Counted from the first letter of the stretch, positions 18,682-28,694 are shown. The stretch: 64,000 nt of DNA from Clostridium saccharobutylicum DSM 13864 (GCF_000473995.1 NC_022571.1:539501-603500); one strand, 5' to 3'. A program made the numbers and translations. The notes: generated by a model not told the origin, from the sequence alone.

Positions 18682-19777
18682 ATGATTATTGAACTAGAAA
18701 AAGAATTAGCAAAGCTTTCTAACATAAAAAAATCTATAGAGGAAATGGGGGCTTCACTTTGACCGTGAAGGCTTAGAAAAACAATTGCATGAATTAGAAT
18801 GCAAAATGCAAGAACCAGGCTTTTGGGATGATATTAAGAAAGCAGAAGAAGTTACTAAGCAAAGTAAGCTTATAAAGAACAAAATAGATAGTTTTGATAA
18901 GCTAAAATCTCAAATTGAAGATATTGAAGTTTTGAAAGAAATTATGGAAGAAGATGATGAAGAGTCTTCAAATGAAATAATAGAAACTATAAAATCAATA
19001 GAATCACAAATTGAAGATTATAACATGAAGATATTGTTATCTGGCGAATATGATAAAAATAATGCTATTTTAACTTTGCATGTTGGAGTTGGCGGAACAG
19101 ATGCAAATGATTGGACAGAAATGCTTTTAAGAATGTATACAAGATGGTGTGAAAAACAAGGATATACTGTGGAAACTATAGATCTGATTCCTGGAGAAGA
19201 AGCTGGAATTAAAAGTGTTACATTGAAAGTTATAGGCGAATATGCATATGGATATTTAAAAGCTGAAAAGGGTATTCATAGATTGGTTAGAATATCTCCT
19301 TATAATGCAAATGGAAAAAGGCAAACATCATTTGCATCAATGGAAGTGCTTCCAGAGCTTACAAAGGAGCAGGATATTACCATAAGACCTGACGATCTTA
19401 AAGTAGATACTTATAGATCTGGAGGAGCAGGAGGACAACATGTTAATAAAACAGATTCAGCAGTTAGAATAACACATCTTCCTACAGGAATAGTGGTTCA
19501 ATGTCAGAATGAAAGAAGCCAATTTTCTAATAGAGACACAGCAATGGAAATGTTGAAATCTAAGTTAGTTGAATTGAAAGAAAGAGCTCATAAAGAAAAG
19601 ATAGAAGACTTAACTGGAGAACTTAAAGATATGGGGTGGGGAAGCCAAATAAGATCATATGTATTCCATCCATATAGTATGGTTAAGGATCACAGAACAA
19701 ATGTGGAAACATCAAATGTTACAGCTGTAATGGATGGAGAAATAGATGTGTTCATAAATGCCTACTTAAAGCAGTAG
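18682..19777 (+). CDS. prfB: peptide chain release factor 2 with programmed +1 frameshift
   Basis: RF2 releases peptides at UGA and UAA. The reading frame opens at ATG 18682 (after AAGGGGTG), runs 25 sense codons and meets an in-frame TGA at 18760-18762 in CTTTGAC. A +1 shift on CTT continues with Asp-Arg-Glu-Gly into the long frame, giving about 364 residues. GGGGG at 18747-18751 supplies the internal Shine-Dalgarno-like stimulator. The GGQ loop GGAGGQHVNKTDSAVRI is intact. The stop-codon recognition tripeptide, usually SPF, reads SPY (RISPYNANGKRQTSF). The feature spans both frames. Confidence 0.96.
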
Positions 19778-19790
19778 ATAGACAATATTG

Positions 19791-20041
19791 AATTTAAATA
19801 TATGCGTAACTAACCGAAAGAAGTAGCATTTTGTTGTTTCGGTTACTAGAGAAAAAAGCTGTGGATTTCTATCAGTAAAAGTTGTATCATTGTTGCGTGT
19901 TCCCTAGGCAAGCTAGTGACAAGCAACAATGCAACAACTTCTACTGAAGAAATACCTACAGCTTTTTTCTCAATGTAACACTACACAACAAAATGCTATT
20001 TCTTTCTAGAATAGTGTATATTTCAAAATGTAAATTTAATA
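19791..20041 (+). repeat. family B long-hairpin element, copy 1
   Basis: About 250 bases forming one extended imperfect hairpin: GAAAGAAGTAGCATTTTGTTG pairs with CAACAAAATGCTATTTCTTTC, and further in AGAAAAAAGCTGTGGATTTCT with AGAAATACCTACAGCTTTTTTCT, then AAAGTTGTATCATTGTTGC with GCAACAATGCAACAACTT. The apex holds GTTCCCTAGGCAAGC. Outer ends AATTTAAATA and TGTAAATTTAAT form a weak terminal repeat. The rest of the prfB-peptidase spacer (to 20294) holds no gene. Confidence 0.8.
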
Positions 20042-20294
20042 ACTGTATTTTTCATGCAACACTCCGCAAAAGAACACCCTTTCTTTCTGGTGATGTGATT
20101 TTTTATAAGTTTAAGTCAGAAAAATATTTAATATTCGCTAATATTTATCTTTAATAATGAAAATCTATTTATTATTTATTTTTGATGATTGGAACTATAT
20201 ATATTAAATTCAGGTACATTTAGTAACTCCCAATGAAATTTTTCTAGTCCTGCGGAACATATATGTGTAATATTTGGGTTGGTATTGCAAGACT

Positions 20295-21656
20295 TTAATG
20301 ATTTGGTTTTAATTTTGGGAATGTAATTAGAAATATAAATAGTATACTAAGTAATACTATTAATTTAGGATTGTATAATAGTAAAAAGAAATTATTATAA
20401 GCATAGCTATAGATTTCTTGTTGAATTATAGAATAAACCTGATTTATTGTATTTGTATCTATATAATCTATAGTATCATTTGGTGTATGAATTCTTGAAA
20501 TATCTGAATTACATAGAGTTACAGCATCAATACCAGCGTTTGAAAAACTAGCGTGATCACTAGAATCTCTAAATTCTACATCATAATTGATATTTTTTTT
20601 AGAGCAAATAAGTTTTAATGAATCCAAAAGCTCAGAGGTAGAGTCGTCTTCTGTATCCTTACAAATTGATCCTGTCATTAAAGTGAGAGGGGTATTAGGT
20701 GCTCCTATCATATCAAAATTAATTACTTTACCATCTCTTATTATATTAAGATAATCATTAGCAAATTTTTGAGAACCTAGTAAGCCGAATTCTTCTCCAG
20801 TTAATCCAACAAATATAATATCTCTTTTAGGTTTAGAAAAACTAGATAGACTTTTTGATAATTCTAACATGAATGCAGTTCCAGATGCATTGTCAAGTGC
20901 ACCATTATAGTGGTTTCCTAAAGCATCTATTCCTAAATGATCAAAATGAGCACTTATTACCAAAGGTGGCAATGAATTAGAGGTTCCTTTAAGCACACCA
21001 ATTACATTAGAAGTTTGTTCTTCTTTTAATGTATAAGGTAAGTTTATGGTTACTGTATCATTATTTCTTAATGAATTTAAAATATCGTTATACAACTTTG
21101 TTGTTATAGTAATTGAAAATTCATAAGGAGAATTAACATTAAATGAACTTCTGAAATTAAAGTTGTTATCAGATGCAACACGAAATAAAAAAGCATTATT
21201 ATTATGCTTAATAATAATTGAATTTACATATATTTCAACAATATCATCTTTAGTAAAAGTTACATTAGTAGTTCGAAAGTTAAGCATATCATCTTTGAAA
21301 TCTGTTCCATATTTATACTCACCAATTATTTTTGTACCTGATTGTATAGTTAATTTAGGATAGTCATTATTTTTTATTGGAGTTGTAACTTCAAAAGATT
21401 CTTTGTAACTATTATTAAGTGAACTTAGATTATAATTCTTAAAAGATTCTTCAATCAAGTTAGATGTTTCAAAATTTCCAACAGTGCCTGTAAGACGTCC
21501 TTCATATTTATCAGAAGTTAATATTTTAATAGTATTCTTAACATTTTGTGGATTAAATTTATAATATGTAGTTTGAACAAATATAGAATAAGTTAACAAG
21601 GTAAAGCATATAGCTAAGCTAATATAATATGCAGATTTCTTTATATTTATTTTCAC
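20295..21656 (-). CDS. M28 family zinc aminopeptidase, membrane-anchored
   Basis: The 453-residue product has an N-terminal membrane/signal segment (about 9-27), an extracellular region and a second membrane segment near the C-terminus (about 425-448). The M28 zinc ligands are all visible: His237 and Asp239 region in VISAHFDHLG, Asp255 in GALDNASGT, the GEE glutamates near 288, Asp315 in NFDMIG and the last His in RIHTPNDT. A PA-like insertion may occupy the middle. It is probably a surface peptidase that releases amino acids; the substrate is unknown. Family B elements lie on both sides. Confidence 0.88.
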   Translation of the reverse strand: MKINIKKSAYYISLAICFTLLTYSIFVQTTYYKFNPQNVKNTIKILTSDKYEGRLTGTVGNFETSNLIEESFKNYNLSSLNNSYKESFEVTTPIKNNDYPKLTIQSGTKIIGEYKYGTDFKDDMLNFRTTNVTFTKDDIVEIYVNSIIIKHNNNAFLFRVASDNNFNFRSSFNVNSPYEFSITITTKLYNDILNSLRNNDTVTINLPYTLKEEQTSNVIGVLKGTSNSLPPLVISAHFDHLGIDALGNHYNGALDNASGTAFMLELSKSLSSFSKPKRDIIFVGLTGEEFGLLGSQKFANDYLNIIRDGKVINFDMIGAPNTPLTLMTGSICKDTEDDSTSELLDSLKLICSKKNINYDVEFRDSSDHASFSNAGIDAVTLCNSDISRIHTPNDTIDYIDTNTINQVYSIIQQEIYSYAYNNFFLLLYNPKLIVLLSILFIFLITFPKLKPNH

Positions 21657-21732
21657 ATTTATACCTCTTAAATTATTAATACATTAAAGTTTATTAATCC
21701 AGAAACAATAATATACTATACATAAGCAACTT

Positions 21733-21981
21733 AGAATTTAGAATTATGTGATAGCTAACCGAAATAAGGGGAATTCTTTTGCTCGCTTGCTACATAATTT
21801 GGATGTGGATTTCTAACAACAGAAATTGTGCCCATTCCTGCATGCTCCTTAAGCAAGTAAAGAACAAGCAAGAATGGAACAACTTCTGTTGAAGAAATCC
21901 TACAGCCAAATTATCAACGCAATGCTACGCAAAAGAATTCCCCTTATTTCTAGTATATAATATATTTCAAAGTTTAAATTT
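21733..21981 (+). repeat. family B long-hairpin element, copy 2
   Basis: Arms: AACCGAAATAAGGGGAATTC against GAATTCCCCTTATTTC; AATTTGGATGTGGATTTC against GAAATCCTACAGCCAAATT; ACAGAAATTGTGCCCATTC against GAATGGAACAACTTCTGT. Apex CCTGCATGCTCCTTAAGCAAG. Outer ends AATTTAGAATTATG and CAAAGTTTAAATT. The same architecture as the copy at 19791 despite different arm sequence, so arms covary. Confidence 0.8.
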
Positions 21982-22026
21982 AATTCTTAGTTTATTTAGC
22001 TATAGGATAATGTGTGTGATATGTGA

Positions 22027-22359
22027 CTAGGCAGTTTTATAGAACATGTCAACTAAAGAATATATGGCTGTAAGAAGTATACAAACATATAATGCTACAT
22101 TAAGTCCAGGTTTAAGTATTGAGAGAATACCGCCAATTACTAATGCTAACATTATAAGTACACTAACAAATTTAAAAAAACCTGATTTATTTGTTATAAG
22201 GGTTGTAACAGAAGAAAACATAATAAAAATAAGCGTTAAAAAATAAAATATATTTTTTAGGCTTTCTGAATAAGTCATTATTTTAAATTCGTTTAAGGCA
22301 AGAACTGCAAAAAGGAATAATAAGAAGAAGGAACATATTTTACTTACGTTTTTAATCAT
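22027..22359 (-). CDS. small four-helix membrane protein of unknown function
   Basis: The 110-residue product contains four hydrophobic segments (about 9-25, 33-53, 61-81 and 85-105) and few charged residues. An AAGGTGGTGGG ribosome binding site lies before its ATG on the minus strand. No family is recognised. It stands alone between a family B and a family A element, and is convergent with nothing. Confidence 0.75.
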   Translation of the reverse strand: MIKNVSKICSFFLLFLFAVLALNEFKIMTYSESLKNIFYFLTLIFIMFSSVTTLITNKSGFFKFVSVLIMLALVIGGILSILKPGLNVALYVCILLTAIYSLVDMFYKTA

Positions 22360-22460
22360 AAACCCACCACCTTTTGGTAAATATTTACATAATAATTATA
22401 CAGTTAGATGTATTTTAGGGCAATATGAATTTATGTTTAAAATTAAATTTCTAGTTTTAA

Positions 22461-22618
22461 TAAGGTGTATTCAAAAAACGAAATTATAGATTTGGACTTT
22501 CACTTATCTGATTATAATCAGATTATTCGAATAGCCCGCTATGATGGAAATTAAATTTTTTGCCTAATGAAAAATAATCATTATATTTTGGTCTTGTTAA
22601 TTTCTTTCATGTGCCTAA
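22461..22618 (+). repeat. family A palindromic element, copy 4
   Basis: Starts TAAGGTGTATTCAAAAAACG and ends TTTCTTTCATGTGCCTAA; the right half CCTAATGAAAAATAATCAT and GTCTTGTTAATTTCTTTC is nearly that of the copy at 30618. An internal TCTGATTATAATCAGA palindrome is present. Confidence 0.75.
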
Positions 22619-22775
22619 TGTATAGAAAGAAATTAATATTATGCATTATTAATGTATCTAAATGTATGTTAAAATGTATTAATAAGGTACGTGAAAAAAG
22701 TAGCAATTCATACATATACATATTTGAATTGTTATTTTTTAGATGTTACTAATTATAAAGTAGGGAGTTGGAGTT

Positions 22776-23480
22776 GTGAATATTTTAATAGCTGAGGATG
22801 AACAAGACATTAGAAATCTTATTTCTTTACACATGAAAAAAGAAAATTATAATGTTTATGAGGCTTGTGATGGTGACGAAGCTTTAAAGATTTTTGAGAA
22901 TGAAAAGATAGATTTAATTTTATTAGATATAATGATGCCTAATATCGATGGAATTTCTTTAATACAAAGGGTACGAGCTGTTTCAACAATACCAATTATT
23001 TGTGTCACAGCCATGGGAAATGATTCTGATAAGGTTTTAGCTTTAGGTTTAGGAGCTGATGATTATTTAGTAAAACCAATAAGTCCAATTGAGTTGACAG
23101 CTAGAGTTGAATCTAATCTTAGAAGATGTTATAAATATACAACTCAAAAGAATAAAGTTTATAGTACTGGAGAATTGAAGTTATTTACTGAAAGTTTTGA
23201 GCTATTTAAAGGTGATAAAAAGATAGAACTTAATCCAAAGGAATTTAAGATAGTTCAGTTATTAATTTCAAACTTAGGAAGAGTTTTTACTAAAAAACAA
23301 ATCTATGAGGAAGTATGGGAAGAAATGTATATTGGTGATTCTAATAATATAATGGTTCATTTGAGTCACATTAGAGAAAAAATAGAAGATGATCCTAAGA
23401 ATCCTGTTTATGTAAAAACAATAAGAGGAATAGGTTATAAAATAGAGAGGGTCAATGTAAATGAAACACAGCAAAAATAA
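22776..23480 (+). CDS. OmpR/PhoB family response regulator
   Basis: A 234-residue regulator with a receiver domain (about 1-118: acidic pocket AEDEQD, phosphoacceptor Asp51 in LILLDIMMP, conserved Lys in YLVKPISP) and a winged-helix DNA-binding domain (about 130-230, ending RGIGYKIE). The start is a GTG at 22776 preceded by TAGGGAG. It overlaps the sensor kinase by 20 bases, so the pair is one transcription unit, with the CPBP-like gene following. The signal cannot be read from the sequence. Confidence 0.92.
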   Translation: MNILIAEDEQDIRNLISLHMKKENYNVYEACDGDEALKIFENEKIDLILLDIMMPNIDGISLIQRVRAVSTIPIICVTAMGNDSDKVLALGLGADDYLVKPISPIELTARVESNLRRCYKYTTQKNKVYSTGELKLFTESFELFKGDKKIELNPKEFKIVQLLISNLGRVFTKKQIYEEVWEEMYIGDSNNIMVHLSHIREKIEDDPKNPVYVKTIRGIGYKIERVNVNETQQK

Positions 23481-24945
23481 TAGAAGTGTTGTTACAGAAT
23501 TATTTTTTACATATTTCATTGGTTATATTAGCCTTACTGCAATGATAATGATAGGAGTTTTTTTGTCTATTATCATATATGGAATTTTATGTACTTTTCC
23601 AAAATATAGTTCTGATTTTAAAGAATTGGATAATAAGTTAGAGGAAAATTATATGTCTATAACTGATGATGATTTAAGTAAGATAAATGGTTTTATAATA
23701 AAGATTAACCATCAAAATGAAATTGAATATTTAAAAGGCAATACTATAGAAGAATTTAGTTCAATAAATTTAGAGACGTATAGAAACATGTTTGGGATAA
23801 TGGAAAATAATGAATCATCCTTAAATAATGATTTTAAATCAATTTTTATGCTAAATGATTTTAATAATGCAAAGATACAAACAAAAAATGATGGAGTGTA
23901 TTCTATATATAGCAGATATATGCAGGAGGACGGCAGCTTAATTGTGTTAGGATGCCCATATAAAGAAATAGTAAAGGAAAATTTTATTACTAAAATAGTT
24001 TCTCAGAAACTGTTATTTAAAAGTATGCTTTTATTAAATATAATACTTGCTATGGTATGTGTTTATGTTCTTGCACAAATAACTTCTAAATCATTTGTAA
24101 AGCCGATACAAACTTTATTAGATGGAGTTATTGAATTAACAAATGGAAACTATGATGTGCGAATTAACATTAAGAAAAAAAATGAGTTTTTGGAGTTAAC
24201 AAACGGATTTAATATGATGGCAGAAACTATACAAAACGAAAGAAAAGAAAAAGAGAAATTGGAGAAGATGAGAGAAGATCTTGTATTAGATATATCTCAT
24301 GATTTGAAAAATCCACTTTCATCTATATTAGGATATAGTGAAACTTTGATGTATGAAGAAAATTTAAGTGAAAAAGAAAAACTAGAATATATAAGTATAA
24401 TAAATAAAAATTCTCATAGAGCTAATAAGTTAATAAACGATTTGTTTGAATTTTCATTATATGAAAACTGTAATTATAAATTAAATGTTGATAAAATTGA
24501 TATATGTGAATTTTTAAGACAGATAGTCACATTCTATATTTCGGAATTTGAGCAAAAAGAATTTATATATGATTTTGAAATAAACGAAGAGCCATGTTAT
24601 GTTATGATGGATAGAAAAAAATTATCAAGAGCTATTAATAACGTTTTAGATAATAAAATTAAATATAATTCTAATGGAGCAAAATTAAACATCAAAACTA
24701 AAATTATAAATGATTATTTTTATATAGAAATATCTGATGATGGAGAAAAGATTCCAAAAGAATATCAAGAAAATATTTTTAATGCATTTGTAAGGCTTGA
24801 TAAGTCTAGAAATTCTAAAACAGGTGGAACTGGACTAGGATTATCAATTACAAAGAGGATATTAAATAAACACAAAGGAGATATAAGGATTATAGACAGT
24901 GAAATTGGATCTATTTTTGAGTTTAAGTTACCAATTGTTAAATAA
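23461..24945 (+). CDS. membrane sensor histidine kinase
   Basis: The 494 residues comprise a membrane segment near 16-40, an extracellular sensor region of about 140 residues, a second membrane segment near 188-208, a HAMP linker, HisKA with phosphoacceptor His280 in DISHDLKNPLSSILGYSE, and an HATPase domain ending TGGTGLGLSITKRIL. The ATP-lid G1 box reads DDGEKIP, with Lys where the second glycine of DxGxG usually stands; the rest appears intact. It partners the overlapping response regulator. Confidence 0.92.
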   Translation: MKHSKNNRSVVTELFFTYFIGYISLTAMIMIGVFLSIIIYGILCTFPKYSSDFKELDNKLEENYMSITDDDLSKINGFIIKINHQNEIEYLKGNTIEEFSSINLETYRNMFGIMENNESSLNNDFKSIFMLNDFNNAKIQTKNDGVYSIYSRYMQEDGSLIVLGCPYKEIVKENFITKIVSQKLLFKSMLLLNIILAMVCVYVLAQITSKSFVKPIQTLLDGVIELTNGNYDVRINIKKKNEFLELTNGFNMMAETIQNERKEKEKLEKMREDLVLDISHDLKNPLSSILGYSETLMYEENLSEKEKLEYISIINKNSHRANKLINDLFEFSLYENCNYKLNVDKIDICEFLRQIVTFYISEFEQKEFIYDFEINEEPCYVMMDRKKLSRAINNVLDNKIKYNSNGAKLNIKTKIINDYFYIEISDDGEKIPKEYQENIFNAFVRLDKSRNSKTGGTGLGLSITKRILNKHKGDIRIIDSEIGSIFEFKLPIVK

Positions 24946-25062
24946 TAATATTATTAAACATATATAGCATCAGTAATATATGTATTTAAGATTATTTTAA
25001 TATTGGTGTAAGCATACATTAACTAGAAATGTCTATAATCATTATAATAAGGAGTTGATATT

Positions 25063-25908
25063 TTGGATTCTGATAGTGGATTTAAAGAAGTTAAAATTAC
25101 TACAATTTTAGGTATATACATGATTTTTATAATATTATATTTTGCTGTAATAACAATTGTTTCAATGTTTACCACAAATGGTTTTCAAACTGATTCTAAT
25201 AGTGATTATGTTTATATTACAGTAATTATAATGCTAATATTTTTATCTATAGCTATAATAAGCATATTTAGGCCAACTAAAAAAGCTGTCAAGTCTTTGT
25301 ACTATGACTTTAAATCAAAAATAAAGTTTTATGAAATATTTAAAGTTATAGGTTTAGTTATATGTTTAATAATTGGAAGCAAGGGCCTTATTATAGGGAT
25401 TAGTTATTATTTTAGTCCAAGTTTTGCAACAACGATTATTAAAGATTCATCTATTGAAATAAATAAAACTAGCTATTATATTATTTTTACGATAGTATCT
25501 CTTATAATTAGTCCAATTATGGATGAACTAACATTCAGATCAGTGTTGTTTAAAAGAATTTCTAAAAGAACTAACAATATTTATATTGGAATTATTATAT
25601 CTTCTATGATTTATGGAATAATAGGAGATACTTCAGAAATAGCAGGAATGATTTTATTAGGTGTAGTTAATTGTATTTTGTACATAAAATATAAAAATAT
25701 TTTAATGCCTATGATGGTTGATTATATTTATAATATTATGGATTTAATATTTATTGATAATTTTTTAGATAAATCTATAAAACTTACGTCTGATAGTATT
25801 GGTATGTGTTTAGGAATTGGAGCAGTTATATTTTCGATAGGAATATCTTTGTTTATTAAATTTATAAAAAACAACAATATTTATTTAAAACAAAGTGAAC
25901 TCTATTAA
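25063..25908 (+). CDS. CPBP/CAAX-like membrane protein, divergent
   Basis: A 281-residue protein with about seven to eight membrane segments. SPIMDELTFRSVLFKRISKR corresponds to the CPBP glutamic-protease motif 1, which is normally EExxxR; here Asp-Glu replaces Glu-Glu. Motif 2 (FxxxH) reads YGIIGD, so its histidine is missing. The protein is probably a catalytically altered CPBP homologue. It begins at a TTG eight bases after AAGGAG and lies 117 bases after the sensor kinase, suggesting a functional link such as cell-envelope or bacteriocin-type self-protection, which is inference. Confidence 0.65.
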   Translation: MDSDSGFKEVKITTILGIYMIFIILYFAVITIVSMFTTNGFQTDSNSDYVYITVIIMLIFLSIAIISIFRPTKKAVKSLYYDFKSKIKFYEIFKVIGLVICLIIGSKGLIIGISYYFSPSFATTIIKDSSIEINKTSYYIIFTIVSLIISPIMDELTFRSVLFKRISKRTNNIYIGIIISSMIYGIIGDTSEIAGMILLGVVNCILYIKYKNILMPMMVDYIYNIMDLIFIDNFLDKSIKLTSDSIGMCLGIGAVIFSIGISLFIKFIKNNNIYLKQSELY

Positions 25909-25918
25909 AAGAGAATAT

Positions 25919-26080
25919 TAGGCACATGAAAGAAAATAACAAATCGAAAATGCCATTATTATTTTGCATCAGGCAAGGAAGTGGAGTTGTCTCATAACAG
26001 GCTATTAGAGGAATCCGCTAATGCAGCATGATGCAAAATAGGCTTTGCAGATGGATTTGTTATTTTTTGAATGTGTCTTA
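25919..26080 (-). repeat. family A palindromic element, copy 5 (inverted)
   Basis: Starts TTAGGCACATGAAAGAAAAT and ends TTATTTTTTGAATGTGTCTTA. Its order is the reverse complement of the copies at 30618 and 15251: TTGCATCAGGCAAGGAAG comes first and GCAGATGGATTTGTTATT last. Confidence 0.8.
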
Positions 26081-26097
26081 TGTAGATAAGCAATTTG

Positions 26098-26232
26098 TGC
26101 TTTAGATTTATATGGTGACAAATCTAAAGAAATGGTGCTGTGTTGTTTCGGTTACTGGAGAAAAGAACTGTCGATTTCTCAATGTAACACTAAACAAAAG
26201 AGCACCATTTCTTTCTAGCTTGGATACAATAA
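26098..26232 (+). repeat. family B element, copy 3 (centre deleted)
   Basis: Left arm CTAAAGAAATGGTGCTGTG and TTTCGGTTACTGGAGAAAAGAACTG pairs with right arm CTCAATGTAACACTAAACAAAAGAGCACCATTTCTTTCTAG, but the whole apical half of the long copies is missing: GATTTCT joins directly to CTCAATG. A further 26233-26330 stretch resembles part of the copy at 34943. Nothing else is seen up to tex. Confidence 0.7.
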
Positions 26233-26460
26233 ATTCTAAATGGGGAGAAGCCTCTATTTAGAATCTTCCGGCGAAAATTTTACAAGTCTGATAGAACAAA
26301 TAATGTATATGATTTTGGTAAGTCACCACGTAACTTTATCTATATAAATTTCTTGCCTTAACTTTAAATAGGTTTATAATATTAATAGGAAATTTATCTT
26401 ATTGTTGCCAGTGTAGATATAATCTTAGGAGCAGTTTGATATGACAATTAGGAGGGTATC

Positions 26461-28638
26461 ATGAATTCAATAGAAGAAAGATTAGCCAAAGAGTTAGAGA
26501 TAAAATTAAGTCAAGTTCAAAATGTTATACAGCTTTTAGATGATGGAAATACAGTTCCGTTTATTTCAAGATATAGAAAAGAAGCAACTGGAGGACTTTC
26601 AGATGAAGTTTTAAGAAAATTATCAGAAAGACTTACATATTTAAGAAATTTAGATGAGAGAAAAGCTGATGTTATAAGATTAATACAAGAGCAAGAAAAA
26701 TATACAGAAGAGATAGGTAAAGCTTTAGAAAAAGCAACAACCTTAACAGAAGTTGAAGATATATACAGACCATATAAACCTAAGAAAAGAACAAAAGCTA
26801 CAATAGCTCAAGCAAAAGGATTAAAACCTTTGGCAGTCTTGATTATGGAAGGAAAATTCAAGGAAGATTTATCTGAAGAAGCTTCTAAATATATAAGCGA
26901 AGAAAAGGGCGTAGCAAGTGCTGAAGAAGCAATACAAGGTGCACTAGATATAATTGCTGAAGAAATATCAGATGAAGCTAAGTATAGAAAATATATAAGA
27001 GAATTAGTTATAAGAGAAGGTTTAATAGAAACAAAAGGCAGTTCAGAAGAACCAACACCATACGAAATGTATTATGATTATTCAGAAGCAGTAAATAGAA
27101 TACCACCTCATAGAATATTAGCTATTAACAGAGGTGAAAAAGAAAAGGTATTGAGCGTTAAAATTACTTGCAATGAAGAAAAGATAATAAAATATTTAGA
27201 AAATCATATTTTAAGTGGAAATGAAATATTGGATGAAAAATTGAAACTTGCTGTTAAGGATTCATTAAAGAGATTAATTTATCCATCAATAGAAAGAGAA
27301 ATTAGGAATGAGTTAACTGATATAGGAGAAGAAGGTGCTATTAAGATATTTAAAGAAAATCTAAAAGCATTATTATTACAAGCTCCAATAAAAGGAAAGG
27401 TTGTAATGGGATATGATCCGGGATTTAGAACAGGATGTAAGATTGCAATTTTAGATGCAACAGGTAAGTTCTTAGAAAATACAGCAGTTTATCCGACTGT
27501 TCCTAGAAAAGATATTGAGGGAACAAAGAAAACTTTAAAAGCACTTATAGCTAAATATGATGTTGATGTTATTTCTCTTGGAAATGGAACTGCATCTAGA
27601 GAATCAGAAGAAGTTATTGCTGAGATGATTACTGAAATAAAGAATGAAACAGGTAAAGAATTAGCTTATGTAATTGTATCAGAAGCAGGGGCATCTGTTT
27701 ATTCTGCATCAGAGCTTGCAACTAAGGAATATCCTGATTTAGATGTTACAGTAAGAGGCGCTATTTCTATAGGGAGAAGATTACAAGATCCACTTGCTGA
27801 ATTAGTTAAAATAGATCCTAAGGCAATTGGGGTTGGTCAATATCAACATGATGTTACACCTAAAAAACTTGAAGAATCTTTAGCAGGTGTAGTAGAAGAT
27901 TCAGTTAATACTGTTGGGGTTGATTTAAATATAGCAACACCATCACTTTTAACACATATATCTGGAATAAATGCTGCTATAGCTAAGAATATTGTTGATT
28001 ATAGAGAAGAAGCAGGTCAATTTACTTCAAGAAAAGAATTATTAAAAGTTAAGAGATTAGGTCAAAAAGCTTACGAACAATGTGCTGGTTTCTTAAGAGT
28101 TGCTGAAAGTAAAGAACCTCTTGATAATACTTCAGTTCATCCAGAGTCATATAAAGTTGCTAAAAATTTAATTGAAGTTCTTGGATATAACAAGGAGGAC
28201 CTTAAGAATAATAAACTTGAAGATATTGATCAAAGAGCAGAAACTTATGGTTTGCATAAATTAAGTCAAGAACTAGAAATTGGTGAAATGACTTTAAAAG
28301 ACATAATAAAGGAGTTAAAGAAGCCAGGTAGAGACCCAAGAGAAGAAATGCCAAAGCCAATACTTAAAACAGGAATAATTGAGCTTAAGGACTTAAAGCC
28401 AGGAATGGTTTTAGCAGGAACAGTTAGAAATGTAGCAGACTTTGGAGCATTTGTAGATATTGGGGTTCATCAAGATGGATTAGTTCATAAGAGTCAAATG
28501 GCAGATAGATTCGTAAAACATCCTTTAGATATAGTTAAGGTTGGAGATATAGTTAAAGTAGCTATTTTAGAGGTTGATGAAAAAAGAAAGAGAATTTCAT
28601 TAACGATGAAAGATATTAAGGAATCGATAGAAGTGTAG
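26461..28638 (+). CDS. tex: Tex family RNA-binding transcription accessory protein
   Basis: The 725-residue cytosolic protein matches Tex throughout: N-terminal helical region (ISRYRKEATGGLSDE near 35), a YqgF-like RNase H fold (VMGYDPGFRTGCKIAI near 315), a helix-hairpin-helix region (LLTHISGINAAIAKNIV near 497) and a C-terminal S1 RNA-binding domain (about 640-720; GAFVDIGVHQDGLVHKSQ). Tex influences transcription in other bacteria, with the molecular role unclear. A good terminator follows. Confidence 0.95.
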   Translation: MNSIEERLAKELEIKLSQVQNVIQLLDDGNTVPFISRYRKEATGGLSDEVLRKLSERLTYLRNLDERKADVIRLIQEQEKYTEEIGKALEKATTLTEVEDIYRPYKPKKRTKATIAQAKGLKPLAVLIMEGKFKEDLSEEASKYISEEKGVASAEEAIQGALDIIAEEISDEAKYRKYIRELVIREGLIETKGSSEEPTPYEMYYDYSEAVNRIPPHRILAINRGEKEKVLSVKITCNEEKIIKYLENHILSGNEILDEKLKLAVKDSLKRLIYPSIEREIRNELTDIGEEGAIKIFKENLKALLLQAPIKGKVVMGYDPGFRTGCKIAILDATGKFLENTAVYPTVPRKDIEGTKKTLKALIAKYDVDVISLGNGTASRESEEVIAEMITEIKNETGKELAYVIVSEAGASVYSASELATKEYPDLDVTVRGAISIGRRLQDPLAELVKIDPKAIGVGQYQHDVTPKKLEESLAGVVEDSVNTVGVDLNIATPSLLTHISGINAAIAKNIVDYREEAGQFTSRKELLKVKRLGQKAYEQCAGFLRVAESKEPLDNTSVHPESYKVAKNLIEVLGYNKEDLKNNKLEDIDQRAETYGLHKLSQELEIGEMTLKDIIKELKKPGRDPREEMPKPILKTGIIELKDLKPGMVLAGTVRNVADFGAFVDIGVHQDGLVHKSQMADRFVKHPLDIVKVGDIVKVAILEVDEKRKRISLTMKDIKESIEV

Positions 28639-28646
28639 TTGGTATA

Positions 28647-28694
28647 AAAAGTCCTAAGAATGAAGAAATTAGCTTTATTCTTAAGACTTTTTTT
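28647..28694 (+). terminator. tex terminator
   Basis: AAAAGTCCTAAGAAT (28647-28661) pairs with ATTCTTAAGACTTTT (28677-28691) with one bulge, followed by TTTTAAAG. Confidence 0.8.

Noticed and set aside
18785-19777. prfB starting at 18785 as a shortened gene
   Set aside because: The first 25 codons and TGA slip site upstream show the full gene begins at 18682 with a programmed frameshift.
22567-22752. A 61-codon frame upstream of the response regulator
   Set aside because: It begins inside a family A repeat and has no ribosome binding site or recognisable product.
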